Shown: positions 16,111 through 25,189, counted from the stretch's first letter. The stretch: 40,104 bases of DNA from Deltaproteobacteria bacterium (GCA_019311115.1 JAFDDB010000014.1:1-40104), one strand, 5' to 3'. Made by a program: numbers and translations. The notes: generated from the sequence alone by a model not told the origin.

Positions 16111-17250
16111 CTACTCGTCGTCGCGGCCGGCCGCGCAGACGCGGTTTCGGCCGCCCTGCTTCGCCCGGTACAGCTCACGGTCCGCCGCGCGGACCAGGTC
16201 GGCGCCACTGTCGGCGTCGCGCGGGTAGGTGGCGACGCCGAGGCTCACCGTCACCGGGAAGCCGTCGGGTCCCAGCCGGTCGCTCTCGATGCGCTGGCGG
16301 ATCTTCTCGGCAAAGGCGAACGCGCCCTCTGGCGAGGTCTCGGGCAGGATCACCGCGAACTCGTCTCCGCCGTAGCGCGCCGCCAGGTCGGCCGCGCGCG
16401 CACCCTCGCTCAGGATGCTGGCTACCGAGCGGAGCGCCTCGTCGCCCGACAGGTGGCCGGCCGCGTCGTTCGAGCTCTTGAAGTTGTCCAGGTCCAGCAT
16501 CACCAGGCTCAGCTCGCGGCCGTAGCGGTCGGCCCGCTCCCACTCGCGCGCCAGGGCCGACCAGAAGTGACCGTGGTTCGCGAGACCGGTGAGAGAGTCG
16601 TGTTGCGCCCGGTCGAGCAGCTCCTCGTACGACTGCGCGTTGGCGACGGCGACCGCCGCGTGGGCCGCGATGTGCTCGAGCAGCTCCAGGTCGTCGCGCT
16701 GAAAGCAAGCGCGCGAGCGCTTGTTGTTCACGTTGATCACGCCGTACAGCTGTCCCCGATACAAGATGGGCGCCGAGATGAGCGAGTTGGTGTAGTAGCG
16801 CTCGCTGCGTCCCTCGAACTGGGACTCGGCGATGTCGCTGATGAGCAACGGGTGCCGGGTCTCGGCTACCTGACCGCTGATGCCCTCTCCGCACTTCAGC
16901 GCCGTGGACTCGATCACTTCGGGGGGGAGCCCCTGCGCTACGGCGATGCGCAGCTCCTCGTCGGCGTGCAGGATCAGGATCGAGCCAATCTCCGAGTCGA
17001 GGTGCGTGAGAATCCGTCCGAGCAGGCGATTCAGCACCTCGCGCAAGCTCAGCGTCGAGATCACGTCGCGGATGGTCTCGAAGAGCACCTGGAGCTCGGC
17101 GTGGCGCTTCTCCAGCGCCTCGAGCCGCTCTTCGAACTCCTGCTCGCGCTCCATCTCGCCCATGCCGGACCGTCTCCCGGTCGTCCAATCGCTCGGCGAC
17201 CTTCCCCTTGCAGGGACATCGTCGCCGGGCACCGTGCGCTTGAGCTGCAC
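16111..17250 (-). CDS. GAF-GGDEF diguanylate cyclase
   Basis: 379 residues from GTG 17250. A coiled-coil stretch (about 34-60, EREQEFEERLEALEKRHAE) precedes a GAF domain (about 66-205) and a GGDEF domain. The active-site motif YGGDEF is intact (294-298), as are LDLDNFK and ND..GH..GD. RAAD at 285-288 sits exactly 5 residues before GGDEF, an intact inhibitory I-site. It should make cyclic di-GMP from two GTP, with product feedback, in response to an unknown GAF ligand. No membrane segment. A TACGTT box 8 nt before the GTG supports this start; internal ATG 17162 is an alternative. Confidence 0.93.
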   Translation of the reverse strand: MQLKRTVPGDDVPARGRSPSDWTTGRRSGMGEMEREQEFEERLEALEKRHAELQVLFETIRDVISTLSLREVLNRLLGRILTHLDSEIGSILILHADEELRIAVAQGLPPEVIESTALKCGEGISGQVAETRHPLLISDIAESQFEGRSERYYTNSLISAPILYRGQLYGVINVNNKRSRACFQRDDLELLEHIAAHAAVAVANAQSYEELLDRAQHDSLTGLANHGHFWSALAREWERADRYGRELSLVMLDLDNFKSSNDAAGHLSGDEALRSVASILSEGARAADLAARYGGDEFAVILPETSPEGAFAFAEKIRQRIESDRLGPDGFPVTVSLGVATYPRDADSGADLVRAADRELYRAKQGGRNRVCAAGRDDE

Positions 17251-17258
17251 GTGGCGGG

Positions 17259-17264
17259 AACGTA
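17259..17264 (-). promoter_or_regulatory. -10-like box for the GGDEF gene
   Basis: TACGTT on the minus strand, then 8 nt, then GTG 17250. Confidence 0.4.
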
Positions 17265-17310
17265 GCAGCCTGTCGGCTGGCGTCCGTCCCCGGCGCCGTT
17301 CGACGACGCC

Positions 17311-17838
17311 CTACGTGTCCTCGAGCCCTCGCGCCATCACGATCTTGCCCGAGCGCACCAGCTCGAGCAGGCCGTAGGGCCGAAGCAGCTCGATGAACGC
17401 GTCGAGCTTGTCGCTCGAGCCATAGACGCGGAGCATGAGCGACTCGGGCCCGTAGTCCACGACCTTGGCGCCGTAGTGCTCGGCGACCTGGAGCACCTGC
17501 GTGCGCTCACCGAGCTGGGACTCGAGCTTCACCAACGCGATCTCGGTCTCGTACGCGGCGTCGCCCGTGTGGTCGACGGCGTGCACCACGTCGACCAGCT
17601 TCGCGAGCTGCAGGATGATCTGCGTCAGCGTCGGGCGGTCGCCGCTGCACGTGATGGTGATGCGCGAGAAGTCGCCGTGCGCCGCCGGGCTGACGACGAG
17701 GCTGTCGATGTTGTACCCGCGGCGCGCGAACACCAGCGACACGCGGACCAGCACGCCGGGCTTGTTGTTCACGTAGAGCGAGAGCGTGTGCTGCTCGGGC
17801 GCCGCCACGGGGGCGGGGAGGATCTCAGGTGCTGCCAC
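17311..17838 (-). CDS. ilvN: Acetolactate synthase, regulatory small subunit
   Basis: 175 residues. An N-terminal ACT domain (HTLSLYVNNKPGVLVRVSLVF, RRGYNIDSLVVSPA) binds valine for feedback inhibition. The C-terminal domain (GAKVVDYGPESLMLRVYGSSDKLDAFIELLRPYG) contacts the catalytic subunit. Standard length for the IlvN/IlvH class. GTG 17838 lies 14 nt inside the end of ilvB, so translation is coupled. Either symbol (ilvN or ilvH) is defensible. Confidence 0.95.
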   Translation of the reverse strand: MAAPEILPAPVAAPEQHTLSLYVNNKPGVLVRVSLVFARRGYNIDSLVVSPAAHGDFSRITITCSGDRPTLTQIILQLAKLVDVVHAVDHTGDAAYETEIALVKLESQLGERTQVLQVAEHYGAKVVDYGPESLMLRVYGSSDKLDAFIELLRPYGLLELVRSGKIVMARGLEDT

Positions 17839-19543
17839 GGGGCTTCTCCAGCTGGGTCCTGGGCGGCTCGATCAGCATGGCGCTGCTCGGCCCCCCCGAC
17901 GGGATCATGGGGAACACGTTGCCTTCCTTGACGACCTCGGCGACCACCACGAGGGGACCGTCCCTGTAGTCCAGCGCCTCGCGCAGCTTGCGGTCGACGT
18001 CCGCCACGCGCTTGATGCGCATTCCCTTGACGCCGTACGCCTCGGCGAGCTTGACGAAGTCCGGGTTGCCCTCGAGGTCCACGCCGGACAGCCGGTTGTC
18101 GTAGAACAGTTCCTGCCACTGGCGGACCATGCCCAGGTAGTTGTTGTTGATGATCAGGACCTTGACGTTCAGGTCGTGGACCGCGGCCGTGGCGAGCTCG
18201 GCGAGCGTCATCTGGAAGCCACCGTCGCCGACGATCGCCCAGACCTCCTCGTCGGGACGCGCGAACTTCGCGCCGATCGCCGCGGGCCAGCCGTAGCCCA
18301 TCGTCCCGGCGCCCCCGGACGTGAGCCAGTGGCGGTTGCTGCGCGTGCGGCAGAACTGCGCCGCCCACATCTGGTGCTGACCGACGTCGACGGTCAGGAT
18401 CGGCCGTCCCTCGGACAGGTGGTCGAAGCGGCTCTGCACGTACTGCGCGTGGAGCCCGCCCTGCTTCTGCACCTTCAGGGGGTACTTCTTGCGCCAGCGC
18501 TCCACCTGCTTCAGCCAAGGCTCGGTGTCGAGCATGTCGACCAACGGCACCAGGTCCTCGATGACGAGCCGCGCGTCGCCGCAGATCGACAGGTCGCACT
18601 GGATCACCTTGTTGAACTCGGACGGGTCGATGTCGACGTGGATCTTCTTGGCGCCGACGCAGAAGTGAGCCGGGTCGCTGGTCACGCGGTCGTCCCAACG
18701 CGCACCGATGCCCAGGATCAGGTCGCAGTCCTGTGTGGCCAGGTTCGCGTAGGCCGTGCCGTGCATGCCCAGCATGCCCAGGTTCAGCGGGTGGGTCTCG
18801 TCGACCGCACCCTTTCCGAGCAGCGTGTTCACGACCGGCGCGCGGAGCTTCTCGGCCAGCGACGTGATCGCCTTTCCCGCGTCGGAGATCACCGCACCCT
18901 GCCCCACGTACAGGATCGGACGCTTCGACTCCGACAGCAGGCGAGCGGCCTCGGCGATCGCCTCGGGGTCGCCGCGGCCCGGCACCGTGTAGCCCGGCAG
19001 GTCCACCTCGTCCGTGAACGGCGCGGTGCACGGGCCGGAGCTCACGTCCTTCGGCACGTCGACGAGCACCGGACCGGGCCGCCCCGTGCTCGCAATGTGG
19101 AAGGCCTCGCGCATCACCCGCGGGATGTCGCCGCCGTGCTTGAGCAGGTAGCTGTGCTTCACGATCGGGTAGCTGATGCCGGTGACGTCGGCCTCCTGAA
19201 AGGCGTCCTTGCCGAGCACGCTGGTCACCTGCTGACCGCAGATCACGACGACCGGCGCCGAGTCCATGTGCGAGGTGAGCAGCCCCGTCACCGTATTGGT
19301 CGCCCCAGGCCCCGAGGTCACGAGCGCCACGCCGGGGCGGCCGGTCGCGCGGGCGTAGCCGTCGGCCATGTGCATGGCGCCCTGCTCGTGCCGGACCAGG
19401 ATCAGCTTGATCTTGGACCCGACCAGTGCGTCGAAGATGGGGATCGCCGCCCCACCCGACAGACCGAAGATGATTTCTACCCCTTCCCTCTCCAGACACT
19501 GGACGATCTTCTCGGCTCCAGTAGGCACTTTCACGTCACTCAT
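17825..19543 (-). CDS. ilvB: Acetolactate synthase, catalytic large subunit
   Basis: 572 residues, full length. The N-terminal TPP-pyrimidine domain has the catalytic Glu in [20 protein letters not shown]; the central FAD-binding domain follows; the C-terminal TPP-binding motif is [12 protein letters not shown] ... [11 protein letters not shown]. Condenses two pyruvates to acetolactate, or pyruvate with 2-ketobutyrate, the first shared step of branched-chain amino-acid synthesis. ATG 19543 is preceded by GGGGAA about 8-10 nt upstream. A 175-nt AT-rich leader precedes it and may control it through branched-chain amino-acid supply. Confidence 0.96.
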   Translation of the reverse strand: MSDVKVPTGAEKIVQCLEREGVEIIFGLSGGAAIPIFDALVGSKIKLILVRHEQGAMHMADGYARATGRPGVALVTSGPGATNTVTGLLTSHMDSAPVVVICGQQVTSVLGKDAFQEADVTGISYPIVKHSYLLKHGGDIPRVMREAFHIASTGRPGPVLVDVPKDVSSGPCTAPFTDEVDLPGYTVPGRGDPEAIAEAARLLSESKRPILYVGQGAVISDAGKAITSLAEKLRAPVVNTLLGKGAVDETHPLNLGMLGMHGTAYANLATQDCDLILGIGARWDDRVTSDPAHFCVGAKKIHVDIDPSEFNKVIQCDLSICGDARLVIEDLVPLVDMLDTEPWLKQVERWRKKYPLKVQKQGGLHAQYVQSRFDHLSEGRPILTVDVGQHQMWAAQFCRTRSNRHWLTSGGAGTMGYGWPAAIGAKFARPDEEVWAIVGDGGFQMTLAELATAAVHDLNVKVLIINNNYLGMVRQWQELFYDNRLSGVDLEGNPDFVKLAEAYGVKGMRIKRVADVDRKLREALDYRDGPLVVVAEVVKEGNVFPMIPSGGPSSAMLIEPPRTQLEKPRGST

Positions 19544-19623
19544 AGCTCAGATTCCCCATGGTTCACATAAAAATTGCGAATCCAGGTCTCCCAGCATATC
19601 GATCGGAACGATAAAGTCCACGA

Positions 19624-19645
19624 AAATCGCGATTTGGATCCAAAT
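19624..19645. repeat. Two overlapping perfect palindromes in the ilvB leader
   Basis: AAATCGCGATTT (19624-19635) and ATTTGGATCCAAAT (19632-19645) are both perfect palindromes sharing ATTT at 19632-19635. In RNA the two hairpins exclude each other; in DNA they could be operator half-sites. They lie just past the small leader ORF and 81 nt before ilvB. Confidence 0.6.
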
Positions 19646-19646
19646 A

Positions 19647-19694
19647 TCACCCGTCAGGCCAGATAAGTTCGAGTAATTGGACACATAATCGCAT
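19647..19694 (-). CDS. Possible ilv leader peptide, 15 residues
   Basis: ATG 19694 opens a tiny frame translating to MRLCVQLLELIWPDG. Six of its 15 residues are Leu, Val or Ile, and two Leu codons are TTA, which is very rare in DNA this GC-rich. Position (ending 103 nt before ilvB) and content fit a ribosome-sensing leader of a branched-chain amino-acid operon. Against it: there is no clear Shine-Dalgarno site, and no GC-rich terminator with a U-run follows. A 21-codon frame in another phase, starting at ATG 19719 right after a TAGTTT box, overlaps it; its codons are less telling. Chance remains possible because the whole patch is AT-rich. Confidence 0.4.
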   Translation of the reverse strand: MRLCVQLLELIWPDG

Positions 19695-19726
19695 GACAGG
19701 TCGATCTGTCCCAGGTCATGTCCCTG

Positions 19727-19732
19727 AAACTA
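19727..19732 (-). promoter_or_regulatory. -10-like box of the ilvBN leader
   Basis: TAGTTT on the minus strand, 7 nt before ATG 19719. If used, the transcript has a 175-nt leader before ilvB. The rest of the gap (19733-19846) shows no other feature. Confidence 0.4.
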
Positions 19733-19846
19733 GACCGTTTAGATCGAACTTCGACTCCTGATCCGGGCTCAGGAGGTAGAAGTCGGCCATTCAGTGGAAA
19801 GTGGTCCCATCCGCTCACTCCGGGGCGAGCTCGCAGGGGGGGCAGT

Positions 19847-19863
19847 CAGCGGAGGATCCGCTG
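19847..19863 (-). terminator. Hairpin after the CoA-lyase gene
   Basis: CAGCGGA / TCCGCTG perfect 7-bp stem with a 3-nt loop, 25 nt beyond the stop codon at 19889. No T-tract follows. Probable 3'-end structure. Confidence 0.4.
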
Positions 19864-19888
19864 CGCCGGGAGCCGGCCCGGGAGGGGG

Positions 19889-20947
19889 TCAGCCGGTGAT
19901 GCCGTAGGCCTCGGCCAGGTCGGCGTCCCTGGTCGACAGCATGCGCGCCAGCTGCACCATCACCTGGCACTGCTTGAAGGTGGCGTCGTCCTGCATGCGG
20001 CCGTCGACCATCACGGTGCCGGTGCCGTCGCCCATGGCCTCGATCACGCGCATGGCGAACTTGACCTCGTCCACGGGCGGCGAGAACACGCGCTTCGCGA
20101 TCTCGATCTGGCTCGGGTGGAGCGACCAGGCGCCGACGCAGCCCATCAGGAAGGCGTTGCGGAACTGGTCCTCGCACGCGACGGGGTCGGCGATGTGCCC
20201 GAAGGGACCGTAGAACGGCAGCACACCGTGTGCGTTGCAGGCGTCCACCATCTTCGCCAGCGTGTAGTGCCACAGGTCCTGCTGGTAGCCCGGACGCTCC
20301 CGGTCGGGCGCGTCGTCGTCCATGTCGGCGCGCACCACGTAGCCGGGATGCCCACCACCGACGCGGGTGGTCTTCATGCGCCGCGAGGCCGCCAGGTCGG
20401 CGGGCCCCAGGCTGATGCCCTGCACGCGCGGGCTGGCCGCGCAGATCTCCTCGACGTTGTTCACACCCTCGGCGGTCTCGAGGATGGCGTGGATCAGCAG
20501 CGCCTGGCGGATGCCGTGCTTCGCCTCGAGCTGCGCGAGCAGCTGGTCGACGAAGTGGATGTCCCAGGGCCCGGTGACCTTGGGAATCATCACGCAGTGC
20601 AGGTCGTTTCCGATCTCGCCCACCAGCCGCAGCATGTCGTCGAGGAACCAGGGGCTGTCCAGGCTGTTGACCCGCGTCCAGAGCGGCGTGCCGGCAAAGT
20701 CGGTGTCGCGGGCGATCTTGATCAGTCCCTCGCGTGCGTCGACCTTGCGCTCGGCGTCGATCGCGTCCTCGAGGTTGCCGAGCAGGATGTCCACCTGCTT
20801 GACGATGGTCGGCACCTTGGCGGCCATCCTCGGGTTGCTGGGGTCGAAGAAGTGGATCATCCGCGACGGCGTCACGGGGATCTGGGGCGGCGGCGCCGGC
20901 GCGCCCAGCGAGAGGGGCTGGAAGAAAGCTCGGGGTGTGCGGCGCAT
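19889..20947 (-). CDS. HpcH/HpaI-family CoA-ester lyase (malyl-CoA lyase-like)
   Basis: 352 residues of TIM-barrel lyase. Landmarks: [11 protein letters not shown] (metal/CoA region, about 58-68), the [13 protein letters not shown] block, [12 protein letters not shown] with the metal-binding Glu, [14 protein letters not shown], and the C-terminal [20 protein letters not shown] that covers the active site. This set is that of L-malyl-CoA/beta-methylmalyl-CoA/citramalyl-CoA lyases, which cleave the acyl-CoA to glyoxylate or pyruvate plus acetyl- or propionyl-CoA. A TATACT promoter and GGAG ribosome-binding site precede ATG 20947. Monocistronic by layout. Exact substrate open. Confidence 0.88.
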   Translation of the reverse strand: MRRTPRAFFQPLSLGAPAPPPQIPVTPSRMIHFFDPSNPRMAAKVPTIVKQVDILLGNLEDAIDAERKVDAREGLIKIARDTDFAGTPLWTRVNSLDSPWFLDDMLRLVGEIGNDLHCVMIPKVTGPWDIHFVDQLLAQLEAKHGIRQALLIHAILETAEGVNNVEEICAASPRVQGISLGPADLAASRRMKTTRVGGGHPGYVVRADMDDDAPDRERPGYQQDLWHYTLAKMVDACNAHGVLPFYGPFGHIADPVACEDQFRNAFLMGCVGAWSLHPSQIEIAKRVFSPPVDEVKFAMRVIEAMGDGTGTVMVDGRMQDDATFKQCQVMVQLARMLSTRDADLAEAYGITG

Positions 20948-20975
20948 GCGGGTCTCCGTTGCGGGGGTCTGCCGC

Positions 20976-20981
20976 AGTATA
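20976..20981 (-). promoter_or_regulatory. -10 box of the CoA-lyase gene
   Basis: TATACT on the minus strand, one base from consensus. It predicts a leader of about 22 nt, long enough for the GGAG site 7 nt before the ATG. Confidence 0.5.
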
Positions 20982-20995
20982 GGTGGACGGGTGGC

Positions 20996-21670
20996 TCAGC
21001 GCTCCGACGTGTACATGCCGACGAGGCGCGCGACGACGACGGCCATGTAGAACACGCCGGTCAGGTACTGCAGGATCACCAGCGAGCTCGCGTGCGTGGT
21101 CACCGGGGTCACGTCGCCGAACCCGGTGGTGCTGAGTGACGTGAAGCTGAAGTAGAGCAGGTTGCTCCACTGCGGGTGGTTCGCGCGCAGGTCACCGACA
21201 GTGAACGACCCCGGCTGCAGCGTCTCGAGGATCAGGTAGAGAACCGCCCATGTGAAACCGAACAGCCCGTACACGGCGATCGAGCCAAAGATCGTGTCGC
21301 GGCCGACCGAGCCCCGCGAGAACACCTCCAAGGCGATCACTGCGGTCCCGAAGACGTAGAGCGCCGCCTCGGCCACGAGACCCGTCAAGAAGAGGGGCGA
21401 GCCCGGCGGCGTGGGAAGGACCGTGCACGCAAAGACGACCGCGGCGAGCGCGCCACCGATCCAGACGCGCCGCGGCGTCTCGGCGATCGCCCAGAGCGCC
21501 GAGAGCATGAGGGCCGTCGTCATCAGGCTCACGGGGCCCAGGTCGTGGCGCTCGGCCTCGAGCCAGGGATAGACCAGCAGGTACAGCACCTGCGCCGCGA
21601 CCAGCACCTCGAAGCGCCGCGCCCGCGCGCCACGGAGGCCCGTCCCGGCGCTGCTGTGATCTTCACTCAC
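20996..21670 (-). CDS. Two-pore-helix potassium channel (Ion_trans_2)
   Basis: 224 residues from GTG 21670. About four to five N-terminal hydrophobic segments lead to a pore module: a helix (IFGSIAVYGLFGFTWAVLYLIL), a re-entrant loop with filter STTGFGDVTP, and a last helix (VILQYLTGVFYMAVVVARLVG). The filter is TTGFGD rather than the canonical TVGYGD; GFG-type filters still conduct potassium. No regulatory RCK domain follows. TAAGGT 8 nt before the GTG supports this start. It ends 48 nt before the CoA-lyase start. Confidence 0.88.
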   Translation of the reverse strand: MSEDHSSAGTGLRGARARRFEVLVAAQVLYLLVYPWLEAERHDLGPVSLMTTALMLSALWAIAETPRRVWIGGALAAVVFACTVLPTPPGSPLFLTGLVAEAALYVFGTAVIALEVFSRGSVGRDTIFGSIAVYGLFGFTWAVLYLILETLQPGSFTVGDLRANHPQWSNLLYFSFTSLSTTGFGDVTPVTTHASSLVILQYLTGVFYMAVVVARLVGMYTSER

Positions 21671-21678
21671 GACGGCCG

Positions 21679-21684
21679 ACCTTA
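21679..21684 (-). promoter_or_regulatory. -10-like box of the channel gene
   Basis: TAAGGT on the minus strand, then 8 nt, then GTG 21670. It faces the YqeY promoter 41 nt away. Confidence 0.4.
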
Positions 21685-21725
21685 CACGAAGTCGACGGCC
21701 CGGGCGCGGCCGCGCGACGAGGTGC

Positions 21726-21731
21726 TAGAGT
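21726..21731 (+). promoter_or_regulatory. -10-like box of the YqeY gene
   Basis: TAGAGT, then 7 nt, then ATG 21739. An upstream in-frame GTG at 21730 would lie inside this box and is therefore unlikely to be the start. Confidence 0.5.
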
Positions 21732-21738
21732 GCGCGCC

Positions 21739-22188
21739 ATGTCGATCGCCGACGACGTGACCGCCCGGATGAAGGACGCGATGCGCGCCAAGCAGGCCAC
21801 CCGCCTGTCGACGCTGCGCAGCGTGCGCGCCGGCTTCCTGAACGAGATGAAGAAGGATGGATCCGACACGCTGTCGGACGAGGCCTGCGTCACCGTTCTC
21901 CGCAAGCTGGAGAAGCAGCGCAAGGAGAGCATCGAGGCCTTCGAGAAGGCCGGGCGCAGCGACCGCGCCGACACCGAGAAGGAGGAGCTTGCCGTCCTGC
22001 AGGAGTTCCTCCCGAGCCTGGCCGACGAGGCGACCACGCGCGCCTGGGTCGAGCAGGCCATCCAGGCCAGCGGCGCCGCCGGCGCCAAGGAAGTCGGCAA
22101 GGTGATGGGCGCCGTGATGAAGGCGCACAAGGGCGACGTGGACGGCAACCTCGCGCGTGCCATCGCCGCCGAGCTGCTCGCGGACTAG
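21739..22188 (+). CDS. GatB/YqeY domain protein
   Basis: 149 residues. SIADDVTARMKDAMRAK starts the first helix; LRKLEKQRKESIEAFEKAGR and the late GAKEVGKVMGAVMKAHKGDVDGNLA are the two hallmark blocks shared with the tail domain of GatB. Stand-alone YqeY proteins are widespread; a tRNA-related role is suspected from the GatB link but not established. All-helical, cytoplasmic, usual length. Confidence 0.92.
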   Translation: MSIADDVTARMKDAMRAKQATRLSTLRSVRAGFLNEMKKDGSDTLSDEACVTVLRKLEKQRKESIEAFEKAGRSDRADTEKEELAVLQEFLPSLADEATTRAWVEQAIQASGAAGAKEVGKVMGAVMKAHKGDVDGNLARAIAAELLAD

Positions 22189-22227
22189 TTGCCCCGGCGC
22201 AGCGGCGCGCGTCCGCTCCGCGCTCGT

Positions 22228-22851
22228 CTAGCCGGACGGCAGGTGGTCCGTCTCGTTGAAGCGGACCAGCTCCGGCGCGTCGCCGAAGAGGAGCTCGCTC
22301 AAGGCGCAATTTGCCTTGTGGTACTTCTGGAACCCGGCCTCCGCGTCTCCCAGCACGTGCGCGATGCCGAGCCCCATGGCCGCGCCGTGGCCGACGACGA
22401 CGACCTGGCGGCCCGGGTGCGAGCGGGCGATGCGCTCGAACGCACCGACGACGCGCGCCACCACCTGGTTCAGCGACTCGCCCCCGGCCGGGGCGAAGTC
22501 CGGGTCATCGCGGATGCGATCGAAGAAGCGGTGCTCCTCGAAGAGCTTCACGTAGGACTCGCCCTCGAGTTCGCCGATCGCGTACTCCGCCAGTCCGGCG
22601 TCGGGAACGACTTGAAGCCCCGTGGTGCGCGCGATGGCGGCGGCCGTGGTGCGCGTGCGCTCGAGCGGGCTCGAGTAGAGCGCCTCGGGCGCGAAGCGGT
22701 CCGACACCAGGCGCGCCACCGACTCGGCCTCGGCGTGGCCGCGCTCGGTGAGCGCGCTGTCCGTCGAGCCGTGCCAGACGCGCTCGACGTTGGCCGAGAT
22801 CTGCCCGTGGCGGACCAGGAGCAGGCGGGCGTGCGAGTTGGGACTTGCCAT
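22228..22851 (-). CDS. Histidine phosphatase (phosphoglycerate mutase-like)
   Basis: 207 residues. LLLVRHGQISAN holds the catalytic RHG motif (residues 14-16); LTERGHAEAE, YSSPLERTRTTA and VVVVGHGAAMG supply the second Arg and the second His of the histidine phosphatase fold. Likely a small-molecule phosphatase rather than a glycolytic mutase: it lacks the extended mutase loops. An AGAACT hexamer is 7 nt upstream of ATG 22851. The gene begins 12 nt after the symporter gene, so co-transcription is likely. Confidence 0.9.
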   Translation of the reverse strand: MASPNSHARLLLVRHGQISANVERVWHGSTDSALTERGHAEAESVARLVSDRFAPEALYSSPLERTRTTAAAIARTTGLQVVPDAGLAEYAIGELEGESYVKLFEEHRFFDRIRDDPDFAPAGGESLNQVVARVVGAFERIARSHPGRQVVVVGHGAAMGLGIAHVLGDAEAGFQKYHKANCALSELLFGDAPELVRFNETDHLPSG

Positions 22852-22863
22852 GGGTCCGAGTTC

Positions 22864-24765
22864 TTAGGGCTTTCCGCGCCCTGGCCGCAACCCGCCGAAG
22901 CCGAGCCGCCACCAGACGGGGAGCAGGCCGGCCGACAGCAGCAACAACCCGCCGATCCAGACCGCGCGCCCGGGCGTCCAGACCGGCGCCGGGCTGCCTG
23001 CGAGCCAGCTGCCGAGTCCGGTCAGCAAGGCGAAGGCGCAGAGCGCCGCAGTGCCCGTCGCCGCCAGTCCGCGCCACAGGCGCGCGCGCGCGTCGATCCC
23101 ACCGTACGGTCCCCAGAACCCCGGTGGGCGGACGCGCGCGTAGAACGCGCGGAGCCGCTCCGGTGACTCGGCACGCGTCAGCAACGAGGCGCCCACTCCC
23201 GCCGCCGTCGAGCCGGCGGCCATGTAGAGCAGGCGCGCCGCGTCCGCGTCGGCCGGAAGGGCCAGCAGCAGTACGGGCGCCAGCAGCAGCGACGCCCCGA
23301 TCGCCGCGATCTCACCCCAGGCGTTGATGCGCCACCAGAACCAGCGCAGCACGAGCAGCACGCCCATGCCCGCGCCGAGCAGCAGGCTCAGCTGCCACGC
23401 GAACTGGATCGACCCGAGCTGCGTCATGACCGCGAGCGCGATCACCAGCACGCCGATGTTGGACGCCCGAGCGACCGCGACCAGCTCTCGATCTCCGGGC
23501 TCGCGACCCAGCCAGCCGCGACAGAGGAAGCGCGCGTAGATATCGTGCGTCCAGTACGACGCACCCCAGTTCAAGTGCGTGTCGATCGTCGACGCCAGCG
23601 CTGCCAGCATCGCGGCGACCATCAGGCCGAGCCAGCCCGTGGGCAGCAGCTCGACCATGCCGCGCACGAAGGTCGCCTCTCTCTCGGCGGCGAAGCCCGC
23701 ACCGCCCGCGCCCGGCGCCGCCGGAAAGAGCACGAGGAGCCCGAGCCCGATCGGGATCCAGAGCAGGCTGCGCAGAACGACCTGCGTGAAGGTGAAGATC
23801 ACCGCCGCCTGCGTCGCGTCCCGATCGCTGCGGCATGCCATCGAACGCTGCGCCAGGTAGCCAGTGCCGTCGGCGTTCATCTGCACCAGCCACTGCAGCG
23901 CGAAGACGGTGAGCACCAGCCCGCCGGCGTCGCGCGCCTCGCCAGGCGTAAAGGCGAGCACCTGCCCGTCGTCGAGGTCGCCGGGCCCTCCACCCGCGTA
24001 GAGGGCGTGCACACCGTCGGTGATCGCGCCGAGCCCCCCGGCCGCATCCACGACCCAGAACGCATACGCCGTCGTGCCCGCGAGCATCAGGCCGAGCTGC
24101 ACCACGTCGGTGCGCACGACGGCGCGCAGTCCACCCGTCGCGGAGTAGGCGCTGGTGACCCCGACGATCGCCAGGATCGACACGAGATTGCTGGCCGAGC
24201 GAGTCCACACGTCCCCGCTCCCGGCCTCGCGCGCCAACGGCACGCCGACGGCGAGCACGGCGCTCCGCACTGCGTCGAAGAGCGGCGCCGGTAGCCAACG
24301 TTCCCAGTGCAGGAGCGGCTCGGCGACCTCGACCACGGCGAAGAGCACCATGGCAAGCACCGCGCAGTTGAAGACCGTACCGAAGTAGAAGGCCTTGAGC
24401 AGGCGCAGACCGGCTGCCGGTCCTGCGGAGTAGCGGAGTTCGGCGAACTCGGCGTCGGTCAGCACGCGCGCGCGCCGCCAGCACGGCGCCAGCAGGAAGC
24501 CCAGCAGCAGGAAGGCGAGCGCGTAGATCCAGAGCCGCCACAGCGCGAAGATGCCGCCGGTGGCGATCAATCCGGTGACGAGCAGCGGTGTGTCGGCCGC
24601 GAACTGCGTCGCGGCCATGCTGAGTCCCGCCTGCCAGCCCCGAAGCTGGCGGCCAGCCAGGAAGTACTCCTCCAGACTCCGCGAGGCGAGCCGGCGCGCA
24701 TGCAGGCCCGAGCCGATCGCGTACAACGCGAACGCCGCGACGATTCCCCAGTCGAGCGGCTGCAA
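22864..24765 (-). CDS. Sodium:solute symporter (SSS family)
   Basis: 633 residues with 13 or more membrane segments. EEYFLAGRQLRGWQAGLSMAATQFAADTP is the family's first-helix signature, with the broken helix and Na-site residues; LASTIDTHLNWGASYWTHDIYARFL in the second half is the matching block. Substrate class (sugar, amino acid, carboxylate) is not evident. The start appears to be TTG 24765, since no ATG or GTG lies between the preceding stop and the first membrane helix. It follows the SCP-2 gene by 25 nt and precedes the phosphatase gene by 12 nt: one probable operon. Confidence 0.9.
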   Translation of the reverse strand: MQPLDWGIVAAFALYAIGSGLHARRLASRSLEEYFLAGRQLRGWQAGLSMAATQFAADTPLLVTGLIATGGIFALWRLWIYALAFLLLGFLLAPCWRRARVLTDAEFAELRYSAGPAAGLRLLKAFYFGTVFNCAVLAMVLFAVVEVAEPLLHWERWLPAPLFDAVRSAVLAVGVPLAREAGSGDVWTRSASNLVSILAIVGVTSAYSATGGLRAVVRTDVVQLGLMLAGTTAYAFWVVDAAGGLGAITDGVHALYAGGGPGDLDDGQVLAFTPGEARDAGGLVLTVFALQWLVQMNADGTGYLAQRSMACRSDRDATQAAVIFTFTQVVLRSLLWIPIGLGLLVLFPAAPGAGGAGFAAEREATFVRGMVELLPTGWLGLMVAAMLAALASTIDTHLNWGASYWTHDIYARFLCRGWLGREPGDRELVAVARASNIGVLVIALAVMTQLGSIQFAWQLSLLLGAGMGVLLVLRWFWWRINAWGEIAAIGASLLLAPVLLLALPADADAARLLYMAAGSTAAGVGASLLTRAESPERLRAFYARVRPPGFWGPYGGIDARARLWRGLAATGTAALCAFALLTGLGSWLAGSPAPVWTPGRAVWIGGLLLLSAGLLPVWWRLGFGGLRPGRGKP

Positions 24766-24790
24766 GGTCCGGAGGCGCGGGGCGCGCGAC

Positions 24791-25189
24791 TCAGCCCAGG
24801 TCGGTCATGGCGCGGATCTGCTCCTGCACCTTCTTCTGCTTCTCGTTCGGACCCCCGGCGCCCTGCATGGCCATCATCTTTCCCATGTCGCCCTCGACCT
24901 GGATCTGGCCGGACATGAAGGCCTGCATCCCAGCCGCCTGGTCCTGCTCGATGAAGAGCTTTCCGGCGAGCTCCCAGTTCAGCTTGATCTTGGTCGGCGC
25001 GTCGGGAACGAGCCCCTTCAGGAAGGCGCCGCCCGAGATGTTCGCCTCGACGACGCCGTCGGGGCCACCGCTGACCTCCAGGTTGATCTGCAGGTCCCGG
25101 ACGGTGTCGGGAAGCTCGAGATCGCCAGCGGCGTCACCGATCTTCTTGACCTCGTCGAACCAACCATCGGACAGGAACTTCTGACCCAC
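24791..25189 (-). CDS. SCP-2 sterol-transfer domain protein
   Basis: 132 residues forming a single SCP-2 domain: VRDLQINLEVSGG, VVEANISGG, PTKIKLNWELAGKLFIEQDQAAGMQAFMSGQIQVEGDMGKMM. The last block is the family's most conserved part. These proteins bind and deliver hydrophobic ligands such as fatty acyl-CoA or sterols. GTG 25189 has GGAGGTGA 3 nt upstream. First gene of the SCP-2/symporter/phosphatase unit. Confidence 0.92.
   Translation of the reverse strand: MGQKFLSDGWFDEVKKIGDAAGDLELPDTVRDLQINLEVSGGPDGVVEANISGGAFLKGLVPDAPTKIKLNWELAGKLFIEQDQAAGMQAFMSGQIQVEGDMGKMMAMQGAGGPNEKQKKVQEQIRAMTDLG

Noticed and set aside
21730-21738. Upstream GTG start for YqeY
   Set aside because: It falls inside the likely -10 box; ATG 21739 gives the usual N-terminus.
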